64,000 nucleotides of DNA from a bacterium (GTDB taxonomy: Bacteria; Planctomycetota; UBA1135; UBA2386), in contig JAUILN010000001.1 in NCBI GenBank assembly GCA_030432695.1, forward strand, positions 434,001 through 498,000. Reading direction: 5' to 3'. Below, one piece after another: positions 1-10,501 of the stretch (within the stretch, counting starts at the first letter, position 1; each line of letters begins with the position of its first letter). The notes under the pieces were generated by a model, which was not told the origin of the DNA, did no database searches, and saw nothing but the letters and a program-made list of their open reading frames with translations. The position numbers and the translations under genes are program-made.

Positions 1-388
1 GGGATGCACCCGTAGCGTGGTGGCGACGGGAGCCGGTGGGAGCGTCGGGTTCGTGGACAGCCGGTTGCCGGGCTGTTGCCGGGATCCGCGACGGTCGCGT
101 CGCGCTCGGCGAGGCAGGTGGCTGGTGAGAGCGCCTACCGCGTGATCGTCAAGCCCGGCCCGGACTCACGGCTGCGGTTCGTTGCCGAGAGCCGAACGTT
201 GCCGCAGAGCCGCTGCGCGAGTCGATGACCTGGCCGAACGAACCGAGGTGGGGGATCTGCGGGCGCCGGAGGGAGAGCTTCGGCAGGTCCGAGGAGCGCC
301 GGCATGCTCCCGGTTCGGGCAGGGAGGCGGATCCGACCGCCGACCTCCCCTCGATAGCGGCGCCTTCCGGGACGTGATGTGGGTGCCC
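1..388. other. Left edge, no supported gene
   Basis: I see no convincing gene here. Two plus-strand frames are open from the edge and close at about positions 123 and 141, so the tail of a truncated plus-strand gene cannot be excluded, but neither peptide looks like a known protein. The longer open frames here are antisense to the small membrane protein that follows or are GC-rich random frames. Confidence 0.4.
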
Positions 389-736
<348 letters not shown>

Positions 737-755
737 GAGCCTCCCGGTCTGGCGT

Positions 756-3700
756 TCAGCTGCAGCCGCTGGTCGCGCCGCAGCTGTCGCACTTCAGGCA
801 GGTGCCGTTGCGCACCAGGGTGAACAGGCCGCAGGCGCCGCAGGCATCGCCCTCGTAGCCCTTGAGCCGGGCCTCGCGGATCTTCGCGATGCGCTCGTCG
901 AGGCGGCGGGCGCGGTTCTTCAGCTGCTGGTCCTCATTGCCGCGAGTCTGCGGAGCCGGCGCCGTCGCGGTGGCGCGCGTCGAGACCCTCGCCGACGGCT
1001 TCGCGGCCGGAGTCGCCCTCGCCGTCGGCGCCTTCACGACCGGCGCCTCGGCGCGCGGCAGTTCGAAGGCTTCCTCCTCGGTGGTGCAGGTCGAGACCTC
1101 CTTTCCGGCCTCGGGCAGCCTGCCCGGCTCGAGCAGCTTGGTCTCGATCTCCGGCGCTTCGGGCGGCAGCTCGAACCGTGCATCGTCGACCACCGTCGGG
1201 GCCTCGAACAGCTCCTCGTCGTCGGCATCGTCGCCGGTGGTGGTGCTGCTCAGGTCTTCGGCATCGACCTGGGCCAGGTCGTGCCGCTCCAGGTAGTTGA
1301 TCGCCAGGTCCCGGAACACGTAGTCGAGGATCGAGGTCGACAGGCGGATCCGGTCGTGGCCGCTGACGATGCCGTTCGGCTCGAAGCGCGTGAACACGAA
1401 CGCGTCGACGAACTCCTCCAGCGGCACACCGTGCTGCAGGCCGAGCGACACCGCGATCGCGAAGTTGTTCATCAGGGAGCGGAACGCCGCGCCCTCCTTG
1501 TGCATGTCGAGGAAGATCTCGCCGAGCGTGCCGTCGTCGTATTCACCGGTCCGCAGGTAGATCTTGTGGCCGCCGACGATCGCCTTCTGGGTGTAGCCGC
1601 GGCGGCGGTAGGGCATCCGCCGGCGCTTGCGCAGGTAGTGGTGGACGACCCGCTCGGTGACCCGCTCGGCGACGCGCGCGACGTCCTGCGGGGTGGCGTG
1701 CAGCTCGGGCGCGCTCGCGTCCTCGGAGCCTTCCTCCTCGAACTCCTCGTCGCTGACCGAACTCAGCGGCTGCGACAGCTTGGAGCCGTCGCGGTAGAGC
1801 GCCACCGCCTTGATCATGCCCTTCCACGAGTACTCGTACGCATCACGCACGTCGTCGATCGTGGCATCGTTCGGCATGTTGATCGTCTTGCTGATCGCGC
1901 CGGAGATGAACGGCTGCACCGCCGCCATCATGTCGATGTGGGCCCGGAACGGGATGTAGCGGGTGCCCTTGCGGCCGCAGCGGTTGGCGCAGTCGAAGAT
2001 GGGCAGGTGCTCGCTCTTCAGGTGCGGCGCACCCTCCACCGTCATGGTGCCGCAGACGTAGTCGTTGGCAGCGGCGATCTGCGCGCGGCCGAAGCCGAGG
2101 TGCGCCAGCAGGTCGAAGTTCCAGTCGTCGAGCTGCTGCTCGGTGCAGCCGAGCTTGTCGATGCAGAACTGCTTGCCGAGGGTGTGCGCGTTGAACACGA
2201 AGCCGAGTTCGAACGCACCCTCCAGCGCCTTCTCGACCTTGTCGATCTCGGCGTCGCCGAAGCCCTTCTGGCGCAGTACCTCGTGGTCCAGGTGGGGGGC
2301 GCCGACCAGGGTCTTGTGGCCGACCGCGTAGGCGATGATCTGGTCGACCTGTTCCTGGGAGTAGCCGAGCCGACGCAGCGCCGGCGGCAGGCTCTGGTTG
2401 ATGATCTTGAAGTAGCCACCGCCGGCCAGCTTCTTGAACTTCACCAGCGCGAAGTCGGGCTCGACGCCGGTGGTGTCGCAATCCATCACCAGGCCGATCG
2501 TGCCGGTCGGCGCGATCACGGTGACCTGGGCATTGCGGTAGCCGTGCTTCTCACCGAGCTTCAGCGCGCGGTCCCACGACTCGCGAGCCGCCGACAGCAG
2601 CTCCTTGGGGCACAGCCGCGCGTCGATTCCGCGCGGGGTGACGGTGAGACCCTCGTAGTCGTCGGCCAGCGCCGCGTAGGCGGCCCGCCGGTGGTTGCGG
2701 ATCACCCGCAGCATCGAGTCCCGGTTGTTCTCGTAGGCCGGGAACGGGCCGAGCTCGCCGGCCATCTCGGCCGACGTCTCGTAGCTCTTGCCGCAGAGGA
2801 TCGCGGTCAGGGCGCCAGCGATCGCGTAGGCGTCTTCGGACGCGTACGGGATGCCGAGCCGCATCAGCACCGTGCCGATGTTGGCGTAGCCGAGGCCGAG
2901 GGTGCGGTAGGCGTAGCTGCGCTCGGCGATCGCCTTGCTCGGGAAGCTCGCCATCAGCACGCTGATCTCGAGGACGATGGTCCAGATGCGGACCGCGTGC
3001 TCGTAGGCCGCGACGTCGAAGTTGCCCTTCTCGTCGAGGAACTTGACCAGGTTCAGGGACGCCAGGTTGCAGGCCGTGTCGTCCAGGAACATGTACTCGG
3101 AGCACGGGTTGCTCGCCTCGATCCGGCCATCGTTGGGGCAGGTGTGCCACTCGTTGATGGTGGTGTCGTACTGCAGGCCCGGATCGGCGCACGACCAGGC
3201 CGAGAACGCGACCTTGTCCCACAGCTCGCGGGCGTCGATTTCCTTGGCGGTGCGGCCGTCGGTCCGCCACTTCAGCGGCCACGGCTTGCCGCTCTCCAGG
3301 CACTCGAAGAACGCGTTCGGCACGCGCAGCGAGTTGTTGGAGTTCTGGCCCGAGACCGTGACGTAGGCCTCGCTGTCCCAGTTGGTGTCGTACTCCTCGA
3401 CCGCGCAGGTCCGGTAGCCCTGCGCGCCGAGCTGGAGCGCGCGCTGCAGGTACGACTCCGGCACCAGCGAGGCGCGGGCCTCGCGCAGGGCGGCGGCGAG
3501 GCGGGCGTTGTCCCGCGGCCGGGCGACCACCTTGGTGGCGCCGCCGGTGTTCGCCCCACCGTCCTGCATCCCGCTCTCGTCCAGCACGTGGCACGCATCG
3601 ATCACCGCGTGGATGTGCTTCTTCACCGCCTTGGAGCCGGCCACGAGGCTCGCGACCTTCTGCTCCTCGACGACCTTCCACTCGATGAAGCGCTCGACGT

Positions 3701-4517
3701 CCGGGTGGTCGAGATCGAGGCAGACCATCTTGGCGGCGCGCCGGGTCGTGCCACCCGACTTGATCGCACCGGCCGCGCGGTCGCCGATCTTCAGGAACGA
3801 CATCAGGCCTGACGACCGGCCGCCGCCCGACAGCGGCTCGTTCTCGGCGCGGATCCGGCTGAAGTTGGTGCCGGTGCCGGAGCCGTACTTGAACAGCCGG
3901 GCCTCGCGGGTCCACAGATCCATGATCCCACCTTCGCCTACCAGATCGTCGTCGACCGACTGGATGAAGCAGGCGTGCGGCTGCGGGCGTTCGTAGGCGC
4001 TGGAGGCGCGCGTGGACTCACCGGTCTGGGGATCGCAGAACCAGTGGCCCTGCGGCGGGCCGTCGATGCCGTAGGCGTGGTGCAGGCCGGTGTTGAACCA
4101 CTGCGGCGAGTTGGGTGCCGCGTACTGCTGTGCCAGCATGTAGCACAGCTCGTCGTGGAACGTCCGGGCGTCGGCGGGGGTGTCGAAGTAGCCGTGCTGC
4201 TCGCCCCAGTGGGTCCAGCAACCGGCGAGGCGCTCGAAGACCTGGCGCGAATCGCTCTCGGGTCCGAGCACCGGCTTGCCACCGGCGTCCTTCAGGAGGT
4301 TGCCCTGCTGGTCGCGCTGCGGCACTCCGGCCTTGCGGAAGTACTTCTGCGCCAGGATGTCGGTCGCGACCTGACTCCATGAGGCGGGCACCGCGACGTC
4401 CTCGGCGCGGAACACCACCGAGCCGTCGGGATTCTTGATCTCCGACGTCCGCTTGGTGAACACGATGCCGTCGTACGGAGACTTGCCTTCCTCGGTGAAC
4501 CGCCGCTGGATCCTCAC
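756..4517 (-). CDS. nrdJ: Adenosylcobalamin-dependent (class II) ribonucleotide reductase
   Basis: This enzyme reduces ribonucleotides to deoxyribonucleotides in the cytoplasm, using the Co-C bond of coenzyme B12 to make the thiyl radical, so it needs no oxygen and no small subunit. I start it at the GTG at 4517 because GGAGGG lies 8 nt upstream; the frame stays open further but the extra peptide is low-complexity. This gives 1,253 residues. Visible catalytic features are Cys183 (in ACFIQSV), the NPCSE box (Asn470, Cys472, Glu474) and Cys483 in CNLASLNL. A long Ala/Glu/Pro-rich linker follows, and the C-terminus ([19 protein letters not shown]) carries two CxxC pairs, typical of the NrdJ zinc-ribbon/redox tail. 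No intein is visible. The length matches the long NrdJ_Z type rather than the roughly 700-residue monomeric form. The leader holds 17-bp tandem repeats; I see no clear cobalamin riboswitch or NrdR box. Confidence 0.96.
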   Translation of the reverse strand: MRIQRRFTEEGKSPYDGIVFTKRTSEIKNPDGSVVFRAEDVAVPASWSQVATDILAQKYFRKAGVPQRDQQGNLLKDAGGKPVLGPESDSRQVFERLAGCWTHWGEQHGYFDTPADARTFHDELCYMLAQQYAAPNSPQWFNTGLHHAYGIDGPPQGHWFCDPQTGESTRASSAYERPQPHACFIQSVDDDLVGEGGIMDLWTREARLFKYGSGTGTNFSRIRAENEPLSGGGRSSGLMSFLKIGDRAAGAIKSGGTTRRAAKMVCLDLDHPDVERFIEWKVVEEQKVASLVAGSKAVKKHIHAVIDACHVLDESGMQDGGANTGGATKVVARPRDNARLAAALREARASLVPESYLQRALQLGAQGYRTCAVEEYDTNWDSEAYVTVSGQNSNNSLRVPNAFFECLESGKPWPLKWRTDGRTAKEIDARELWDKVAFSAWSCADPGLQYDTTINEWHTCPNDGRIEASNPCSEYMFLDDTACNLASLNLVKFLDEKGNFDVAAYEHAVRIWTIVLEISVLMASFPSKAIAERSYAYRTLGLGYANIGTVLMRLGIPYASEDAYAIAGALTAILCGKSYETSAEMAGELGPFPAYENNRDSMLRVIRNHRRAAYAALADDYEGLTVTPRGIDARLCPKELLSAARESWDRALKLGEKHGYRNAQVTVIAPTGTIGLVMDCDTTGVEPDFALVKFKKLAGGGYFKIINQSLPPALRRLGYSQEQVDQIIAYAVGHKTLVGAPHLDHEVLRQKGFGDAEIDKVEKALEGAFELGFVFNAHTLGKQFCIDKLGCTEQQLDDWNFDLLAHLGFGRAQIAAANDYVCGTMTVEGAPHLKSEHLPIFDCANRCGRKGTRYIPFRAHIDMMAAVQPFISGAISKTINMPNDATIDDVRDAYEYSWKGMIKAVALYRDGSKLSQPLSSVSDEEFEEEGSEDASAPELHATPQDVARVAERVTERVVHHYLRKRRRMPYRRRGYTQKAIVGGHKIYLRTGEYDDGTLGEIFLDMHKEGAAFRSLMNNFAIAVSLGLQHGVPLEEFVDAFVFTRFEPNGIVSGHDRIRLSTSILDYVFRDLAINYLERHDLAQVDAEDLSSTTTGDDADDEELFEAPTVVDDARFELPPEAPEIETKLLEPGRLPEAGKEVSTCTTEEEAFELPRAEAPVVKAPTARATPAAKPSARVSTRATATAPAPQTRGNEDQQLKNRARRLDERIAKIREARLKGYEGDACGACGLFTLVRNGTCLKCDSCGATSGCS

Positions 4518-5475
4518 GTCGTCATCCCTCCAGTGTTCTGGGGCTGCGCACTGCGCTCCGCCCTGTTGCCCTGATCTGACTCGTGTCCTGACCTGACTCG
4601 TGTCCTGACCTGACTCGTGTCCTGACCTGACTCGACCCGTCCTGACTCGACCCGACCGATTCTCCGGCCTCTCCCTGGCACCACCCCTGAGGAGCTGGCC
4701 CATACGGAGCTGATCCGCACGGAGCTGACCTGCACGGCGCGTGAACCCGGTCGACCAGCCCTTCCGGATGCTCCGCCTACGGGCACCGCACGGCGCGGCG
4801 ACGAGGGTCGTCGACCCCGGCAGGGCATGGGAGGGCGGACAGTCAAGGGACGCTCCGGACGGGCCGGCAGGTGGTGACCGAGTGTGTAGCGACGGCGACG
4901 CGGCCGACGCCGATGCGGGAGCAGGCCGCGCAAGCGGACCGGACGAGAGATACGAGGACGAGCGGCCGGACCCGGGCTGAGAGCAGCTCGGGGCCATCGG
5001 GTCACGGTCGAAACGGCCGGGCGCCGCGGGCCGGAGCCGAACCCTCCCCGCGGCCTACGCCGCATCCGGGAGAGCGACGGATCCCGAGTGGAGGTCGTGC
5101 GTGGTTCGCCCTCCCGTCGGCCAGCTGCGTCGCACGAGCACGGAATGCAGGTGCACAGCCGGGGTTCCGTCGCCTGTCAGTTCGATCACCGCCCCGATCG
5201 ACGGCCCGATCCGAGGTCGGCCGCAACGGGTCTCAACCGCACGACACCCTCCTGACCGAGGCCGGCGCCGCGTGGCGAGCCACTACCTATTGTGGTGCTG
5301 CCCGGAAGTCCACCCCCAACGCTTGCGGACCGCCTCGGGTCTCTCCGGAGCGTCGCCCGGCAGCCGGCCTGTGGTGCCGGCTGGCGGGAGGCGGTGTTGA
5401 TCGGAGATTTTTGTCGGTAGGTGCCGACCCGAGCGGAGCGTTGCGCGTGGGCCGCTGCGCGTCCAGACTGCGGAC
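4518..5475. other. Divergent intergenic region between nrdJ and dacB
   Basis: These 958 bp hold the nrdJ leader with its tandem repeats, then about 800 bp with no supported gene. Open frames across it give Arg/Pro/Gly-rich peptides without family resemblance, as expected by chance at this GC content. It should contain both divergent promoters, but I cannot place a convincing -10/-35 pair. Confidence 0.6.
4570..4637. repeat. 17-bp tandem repeat, about four units, in the nrdJ leader
   Basis: Units of CCTGACCTGACTCGTGT start at 4570 (one mismatch), 4587, 4604 and 4621 (last three bases changed), followed by degenerate copies containing CTCGACCC to about 4658. Within each unit there is a shorter CTGAC/CTGAC repetition. 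The array begins 53 bp upstream of the GTG start, inside the expected 5' leader or promoter of nrdJ. The unit length is not a multiple of three and no gene runs through it. Confidence 0.9.
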
Positions 5476-6960
5476 GTGGCGGTGCAGCAAGTGGCGGTGG
5501 TCGGTCGGTCGTCTGGGTCCGGTTTCATCGGATCTGCGGCGCGTGTTCGGAGGTGGGTAGGCGGTCGCTGGCGACTCGGCGGGGCCGCGTTCGCGGCGTT
5601 GCTACTCGCGGGGGTCGCGCCGACCCAACAGCGCGACCTGGAGGCGGTGATCCGCGAGACCCGCGCCGCCGGAGTGGAGTTGGGGTTCCATGCGGTCGAC
5701 CTCGGGAGCGGCCGGGTGATCGCCAGCTCGGGCGCCGAGCGGGGGCTGATCCCCGCCAGCAACCAGAAGATCCTCACCGTGGCGGCGGTCTTGCACCGGC
5801 TCGGGATCGGCCACCGGTTCGAAACCGGCTTCGTGGTGCGCGATGGCGTGCTGGTGGTCGAGGCCGGTGGGGACCCGAACTGGCGGACCGGCAGCGCGCA
5901 CGATCCGGCGGCCCTGTTCGCGGCGGTGGCCGTGCGCCTACGACATGCGGGAGTGACCGCGGTTCGCGACGTCCGGATCGACCCCGGTCGGTTCACCGGT
6001 CCGGTGCGACCTGCGGGCTGGCCGGCCGACCAGTTCGAGAAGACCTACTGCGCAGCGACCGCGCCGGTGCTGTTCGACGGCGGTTGCTGGGTCGCGCGGC
6101 TGACGGCGCCGGCCGGCGGTTCCGAGGCGTCGGTCGAGGTCCTCTCGCCGCCCGGCGGTCTGCCGCTCGACGGTCGCATCCCGCTGACCTCGGACAAGAA
6201 GGCGGGGGGGCTCTACGGATTGGCGGCGACCGGCGACGGGCTGCGCATCTGGGGCAAGCTCTGGAACCAGGCCGGGCCGCGCGAGCACAGCGGGGCGCTG
6301 GTCGATCCCGAGGCCGCGTTCCTCGACGGCCTGCGCGCCGGGCTGCGCCGCGGCGGCATCGGGTTCGCCAAGGATGCGCCGCGCACCGCCGAGTCGATCC
6401 GGTTACGCAGCATCGAGACCGGCGTCGCCCCGACGCTGCTGCGGGTGCTGAAGGAGTCCGACAACAACGATGCGGAGATGCTGCTGCGGACCCTCGGTGC
6501 GGCGACCCGCGACGACGGCAGCTTCGGGGGCGGTGCCGCTGCGGTGCGCGCCGCCCTCGCCGATCTCGTGGGTGCCGTGCCCGACGAGGTGCGCATCGTC
6601 GACGGTTCGGGCCTGTCGCGCGACGACCGGGTGACCGCGCGCTTCGTGGTCGACCTGCTGCGAGCCGCGCGCGGCGCGTCATGGTGGGAGGAACTCATCG
6701 CCGCGCTGCCGCACGGGGGCGAGTCGGGCACCACGCTGCGGAACCGCTTTCGCGGCCAGTCCTGGGCGCGGAAGGTGCACGCCAAAACCGGCACGATCAA
6801 CGGGGTCAGCGCACTGTCGGGGATCTGCGTCGACGAGTCCGGCCGCGAGATCGGCTTCTCGATCCTGATGAACTGGTCGCGCCGCAAGTCGGGCAGCCGT
6901 GATCCGCGGACCCTTCAGGAGAGCCTCGTTGCGGCCTTGATCGGCAGTCGCGACAGTTGA
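5476..6960 (+). CDS. dacB: D-alanyl-D-alanine carboxypeptidase/endopeptidase, PBP4 family (S13)
   Basis: This is a penicillin-binding enzyme that removes the terminal D-Ala from peptidoglycan stem peptides and can cut cross-links in the periplasm. The three active-site motifs of serine penicillin-binding proteins are present in order: S95-N-Q-K98 (nucleophile and base), S328-D-N330 and K437-T-G439. The roughly 230 residues between the first two motifs fit the extra domains of the S13 family. An export signal is visible at about residues 30-52 (basic RWVGGRWR, then a hydrophobic Ala/Leu stretch). The GTG at 5476 gives a rather long N-region; in-frame GTGs at 5482 and 5491 are alternatives. The next gene begins 8 bp after the stop, so the two are probably cotranscribed. 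The presence of a classical PBP fits a planctomycete with a peptidoglycan wall. Confidence 0.92.
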   Translation: MAVQQVAVVGRSSGSGFIGSAARVRRWVGGRWRLGGAAFAALLLAGVAPTQQRDLEAVIRETRAAGVELGFHAVDLGSGRVIASSGAERGLIPASNQKILTVAAVLHRLGIGHRFETGFVVRDGVLVVEAGGDPNWRTGSAHDPAALFAAVAVRLRHAGVTAVRDVRIDPGRFTGPVRPAGWPADQFEKTYCAATAPVLFDGGCWVARLTAPAGGSEASVEVLSPPGGLPLDGRIPLTSDKKAGGLYGLAATGDGLRIWGKLWNQAGPREHSGALVDPEAAFLDGLRAGLRRGGIGFAKDAPRTAESIRLRSIETGVAPTLLRVLKESDNNDAEMLLRTLGAATRDDGSFGGGAAAVRAALADLVGAVPDEVRIVDGSGLSRDDRVTARFVVDLLRAARGASWWEELIAALPHGGESGTTLRNRFRGQSWARKVHAKTGTINGVSALSGICVDESGREIGFSILMNWSRRKSGSRDPRTLQESLVAALIGSRDS

Positions 6961-6968
6961 GCGTTCCG

Positions 6969-7847
6969 ATGACCGTCTCACCGATCGACTGCCACGAACT
7001 ACTGACCCTCGCCCTCGAAGCCGCCCGCGCCGGCGGCGAGGTGTTGCTCGGCGCCCGCCGCGAACTCGCCGCACGCGCGGCGAGCCGCCGCACCGCCGAG
7101 GCGTCGGTCGAGACCAAGGGCGTGCGCCGCGAGCTGGTCACCGCCACCGACCGCGCCGCCGAACGCGCGGTGGTCGGTCGCATCCTCGCCGCGCGCCCGC
7201 AGGACGGCGTGCTCGCCGAGGAGGGGGAGCTGACCCCGAAGGGCGAGATCAGTCAGGACGCCGAGGTGCTGTGGATCGTCGACCCGCTCGACGGCACCAC
7301 CAACTTCGTCCACGGCCTGCCGTTCTTCTCGGTCGCGGTGGCTGCATACGCCGGCAAGCTGCCGTTGGTGGGCGTGGTGTTGGCGCCCGATCTCGGTCGC
7401 ACCTGGTATGCCGCCGCCGGCTTGGGCGCGTTCCACCAGAGCGCCACCGATGACCCGACCCCGATTCGCGTGAGCCCCACTTCGGAGCTCGCGGACGCCT
7501 TGCTCGCCACTGGCTTCAGCTACGTCCGCAACGAGCCCGGTCGCGACACGAACGTCGGCCGCATCGGCATGGTCATCGGCGAGTGCCGCGACCTGCGCCG
7601 CTACGGCTCGGCAGAGATCGACCTCGCGCTCACCGGCGAAGGCAGCTTCGACGCCTACTGGGAGCTGGACCTGCAGGCCTACGACGTGGCGGCCGGTGCG
7701 GTGATCGTTCGCGAAGCCGGGGGACGGGTCACCGACCTGGACGGCGGTGACGAGTGGCTGTTCGGCGGCAGCATCCTGGCGTCGAACGGGGCCGTGCACG
7801 ACCGGCTGCTCTCGTTGGTCGGCAACGCGGCGCAACGGTCGCGTTAG
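6969..7847 (+). CDS. Inositol monophosphatase family protein (SuhB/HisN-like)
   Basis: This is a Mg2+/Li+-sensitive phosphatase fold of about 292 residues. The signature WIVDPLDGTTNFVHGLP carries metal ligands Asp105 and Asp108, and the C-terminal signature contains Asp239 (AYDVAAGAVIVREAGG). The family includes myo-inositol-1-phosphatases, histidinol-phosphate phosphatases and 3'-phosphoadenosine-phosphate phosphatases; the sequence alone does not choose between them, although GSAEIDLA resembles the inositol-phosphatase pattern. The start is ATG at 6969; a TTG at 6957 overlapping the dacB stop would add four residues. It lies directly behind dacB and is convergent with the next sulfatase, with the two stop codons overlapping (TTAG at 7844-7847). 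Confidence 0.9.
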   Translation: MTVSPIDCHELLTLALEAARAGGEVLLGARRELAARAASRRTAEASVETKGVRRELVTATDRAAERAVVGRILAARPQDGVLAEEGELTPKGEISQDAEVLWIVDPLDGTTNFVHGLPFFSVAVAAYAGKLPLVGVVLAPDLGRTWYAAAGLGAFHQSATDDPTPIRVSPTSELADALLATGFSYVRNEPGRDTNVGRIGMVIGECRDLRRYGSAEIDLALTGEGSFDAYWELDLQAYDVAAGAVIVREAGGRVTDLDGGDEWLFGGSILASNGAVHDRLLSLVGNAAQRSR

Positions 7848-9349
7848 TGCTTCTCGGTCGGTGGGAAGCGTCGCCGTGCATCGGACTGCACCGGCTGGCC
7901 GTTGCCGATGCTCCACCACTCGGCCGCGCGGTCCGGATCGAACGACGGATTGGGGTGCGGCATCGCCGCGGTGACCTCCTGGCGCCACGCGGCCAGGTCG
8001 CGCCGCATGCGCGCAGAGCGCTCTGGCAGCTCGGCAGCGAGGTTCCGGGTCTCACCGAGGTCCGACGCCAGGTCGTAGAGCTCGACGTCGCCGCTGCCGT
8101 CGAGGAACTCGATCAGCTTGAAGGGTCCTTCGCGTAGCGCGCTTGCGGGACGGTCGTGGTGGTAGTGGGGGTAGTGCCAGTGGATCGCGGTGCGCGGCAG
8201 CGCGGCTTCGGGGTCGTCGAGCAGCGGCAGAAGGTCTACGCCGTCGAGGACCTGGTCGGTGGGCAGAGGAGCGCCGGCCATCGCTGCGAAGGTGGGGTAG
8301 AGGTCGTGGCTGACGACCGGGATCGAGCAGGTCCTGCCGATCGAGCCGGACTTCACGGGATAGCGCACGATCCAGGGCACCCGGATGCCACCCTCGTAGA
8401 GCGTGCCCTTCTCGCCGCGCAGTGGCGCCTGGGTCGAGACCAGATCGTCGGCCGCGGCGCGGTAGTCGTAGCGCTTGTGAAGCCCGCCATTGTCGGACGT
8501 GACCACCAGCATCGTGGTCTCGGTCAGGCCGAGTTCGTCGAGGGTGTCGACCACCACGCCGACCAGGTCGTCGGTCTGCTCGATCAGCGCCGCGTAGACC
8601 GGGTGCGGCAGGCTCGCGCCGCGCTCCTCGGCGCGCGTCGTGTATTTGGCCACCAGATCGCTGCGCGCTGCGAGCGGGATGTGCACGGCAAATGGCGAGA
8701 CCATCAGGAAGAACGGCTCGTCGCGGTGCTCGCGAAGGAACGCGCTGGCTCGCTCGGCCTCGTACTCGGTGCGGAACTGGCCCGGCTTCGGCTGTGGGAA
8801 GTCCTTTCTGCCAGTGACCGCGCGGAAGCGACCTGGCAGGTGAGGTCCCTCGATCACCACGCCGAGGTCGTAACCCTGCTGCGCGGGTCCCATCTGCTGC
8901 GCGCTGCCCAGATGCCACTTGCCGAGATAGCCGGTGGTCACGCCGGCACGCTGCAGAGTCTCCGCGACGGTGACGGCCTCGAGCGGCAGGGCATTGCGTG
9001 GCCGCGGGGTCGTCACCCGTTCGAACGGCCGCCAATGTCCGGGTATGAAGTCGGTGATGCCGATGCGGGCCTGGTTCTGTCCGGATTGGATCGCGCAGCG
9101 GGTCGGTGAGCAGACCGCACCCGAAGCATACGCGTCGGTGAAGCGCATGCCTTCGGCGGCGAGGCGGTCGATCGCCGGGGTGTCGACGAAGTCGTTACCC
9201 TGGCAACCGAGATCCATCCAGCCGAGGTCGTCGACGAGGAGCAGGACGATCCGGGTGGGGGGGCCCCCGGCAGTCGTCTGGGGAGTGACCGAGATGCCGA
9301 GGGCCATCATCAGGCCGGCACCGAGGGAGAGCTGCGGTATCGAGTGCAC
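7844..9349 (-). CDS. Exported sulfatase (Cys-type, alkaline-phosphatase superfamily)
   Basis: This 501-residue sulfatase hydrolyses sulfate esters, probably on a polysaccharide or other organic sulfate outside the cytoplasm. An N-terminal signal peptide (about 1-27) is followed by the metal-binding start LLLVDDLGW. The sulfatase signature is CSPTR with Cys80, the residue converted to formylglycine. GKWHLG and TSDNGG mark further active-site segments, and the C-terminus ends in the usual LYDLASDLGETRNLAAE block. The substrate cannot be read from sequence. The 3' end overlaps the neighbouring phosphatase stop codon. No formylglycine-generating enzyme gene is present in this window, so maturation must come from elsewhere in the genome. 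Confidence 0.93.
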   Translation of the reverse strand: MHSIPQLSLGAGLMMALGISVTPQTTAGGPPTRIVLLLVDDLGWMDLGCQGNDFVDTPAIDRLAAEGMRFTDAYASGAVCSPTRCAIQSGQNQARIGITDFIPGHWRPFERVTTPRPRNALPLEAVTVAETLQRAGVTTGYLGKWHLGSAQQMGPAQQGYDLGVVIEGPHLPGRFRAVTGRKDFPQPKPGQFRTEYEAERASAFLREHRDEPFFLMVSPFAVHIPLAARSDLVAKYTTRAEERGASLPHPVYAALIEQTDDLVGVVVDTLDELGLTETTMLVVTSDNGGLHKRYDYRAAADDLVSTQAPLRGEKGTLYEGGIRVPWIVRYPVKSGSIGRTCSIPVVSHDLYPTFAAMAGAPLPTDQVLDGVDLLPLLDDPEAALPRTAIHWHYPHYHHDRPASALREGPFKLIEFLDGSGDVELYDLASDLGETRNLAAELPERSARMRRDLAAWRQEVTAAMPHPNPSFDPDRAAEWWSIGNGQPVQSDARRRFPPTEKH

Positions 9350-9453
9350 GCCAGGAATGTACCGCGGGTCGCGATCGGGCCGCGCAACATCCCTGGGTGG
9401 CCCGTATCGTCGAGCGCCCTGCTCCTCTTCCCGGTCCCTGGTGGAGTTTCCTC

Positions 9454-10437
9454 ATGTCCACGCGCCTCTCGTTCCTCGCCCTCGCTCTGGCCGCGCCGCT
9501 CGCCGCCCAGAGCTTCGTCGTTCCCGCCGGCACCGACCCGGCCGTCGGCACCTGCAATGCCTACCCGTTCGGCACCAGCGATATGCGCTACCAGGCGCTG
9601 ATCCCCGCCGCGGATCTCGGCAACGCGCCGGGAGTGATCGCCGGCTTCTCGCTGTCGCCGTGCAGCAGCGGCGTGCGCATGATGCAGTCGATCACCGTCA
9701 AGCTTGCCGAGTACAGCGGCACGACCATGACGACCACGTTCGACACCAACCTGAATTCGCCGGGGCCGGCGGTCACCGTACTCGATCAGCTCGACTACGA
9801 ATGGCGGATGGTGGCGAACACCTGGAACGACATCGGGCTGCAGGTGCCGTTTCCGTACAGCGGTGCCAACGCCCTCGTGGTCGAGATCCTGGTCCGCGGG
9901 TCCTCGGGGGTGAGCGGCTCGACCCACCGCGAGGGCACCCACCAACGGATGTATGCCGGCAGCTATTCCGGACAGACGACCGGCTCGAGCAGCACGGCGG
10001 CATTCAAGATGCGGGTCCTGATGGGCGACGCGAGCACGCAGACCTTCGGTAGCGGCTGCCAGGGGTCCAATGGGCTCGTGCCGGAGTTCTCGTTGAGTGG
10101 GACCGCGCAGCTCGGCACCAACCTCGACTTCGTGTGCTCCGACACGCTGGCCAGCACCGGCGTGCTGTTCCTGATCGGCACCAACAACCAGCAGCCGGTG
10201 TTCCCGTTCGATCTGACGGGCGTCGGCGCGCCGGGCTGCCGGCTCTACCACGCGATCGGCGCGCAGGTCTTCGCTCCGGCCGACTCCCTCGGCACCGCTC
10301 GACTCACGTTGCCGCTTCCGGCGGACCCGAACCTGGTCTACATCGCGGTCTACGCCTCGGCCCTGGTGTTCGATGGCGGTGCCAATGCAGCGGGTGCCGT
10401 GACCACCAACTACGGTCGGATCCTGCTCGGCAACTGA
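9454..10437 (+). CDS. Secreted protein of unknown function with FGSGC C-terminal domain
   Basis: The protein has 327 residues starting MSTRLSFLALALAAPLAAQ, a clear signal peptide with a cleavage site near residue 19; a longer in-frame start at 9397 would bury this signal, so 9454 is chosen. Residues 20-200 are Ser/Thr/Gly-rich beta-type sequence with a predicted jelly-roll-like character. From about residue 210 the sequence FGSGCQGSNGLVPEF begins a roughly 120-residue domain with a second Cys (GAPGCRLY). I recall this pattern (GC..SNG..P near the start, a pGC later) as a recurrent C-terminal domain of exported planctomycete proteins; that is memory, not a search. It is divergently transcribed from the sulfatase. 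Function unknown. Confidence 0.75.
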   Translation: MSTRLSFLALALAAPLAAQSFVVPAGTDPAVGTCNAYPFGTSDMRYQALIPAADLGNAPGVIAGFSLSPCSSGVRMMQSITVKLAEYSGTTMTTTFDTNLNSPGPAVTVLDQLDYEWRMVANTWNDIGLQVPFPYSGANALVVEILVRGSSGVSGSTHREGTHQRMYAGSYSGQTTGSSSTAAFKMRVLMGDASTQTFGSGCQGSNGLVPEFSLSGTAQLGTNLDFVCSDTLASTGVLFLIGTNNQQPVFPFDLTGVGAPGCRLYHAIGAQVFAPADSLGTARLTLPLPADPNLVYIAVYASALVFDGGANAAGAVTTNYGRILLGN

Positions 10438-10501
10438 GACGGGCGAGCCTGCGCCAAGGTCCGCAGTGGACCGGCGCGCTCCCGGCGCGGAGGATGCGCG
10501 C

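Noticed and set aside
4570..4658. Short direct repeats as a CRISPR array
   Set aside because: The units are 17 bp and contiguous with no spacers, and no cas genes are present.
4518..4997. Upstream extension of nrdJ to 4997
   Set aside because: The extra 160 residues are low-complexity, encode the tandem repeats, and have no ribosome site, whereas the GTG at 4517 has GGAGGG at good distance.
4871..5560. A 229-residue plus-strand open frame between nrdJ and dacB
   Set aside because: It is Arg/Pro/Ser-rich, has no family resemblance and runs into the dacB start in another frame.
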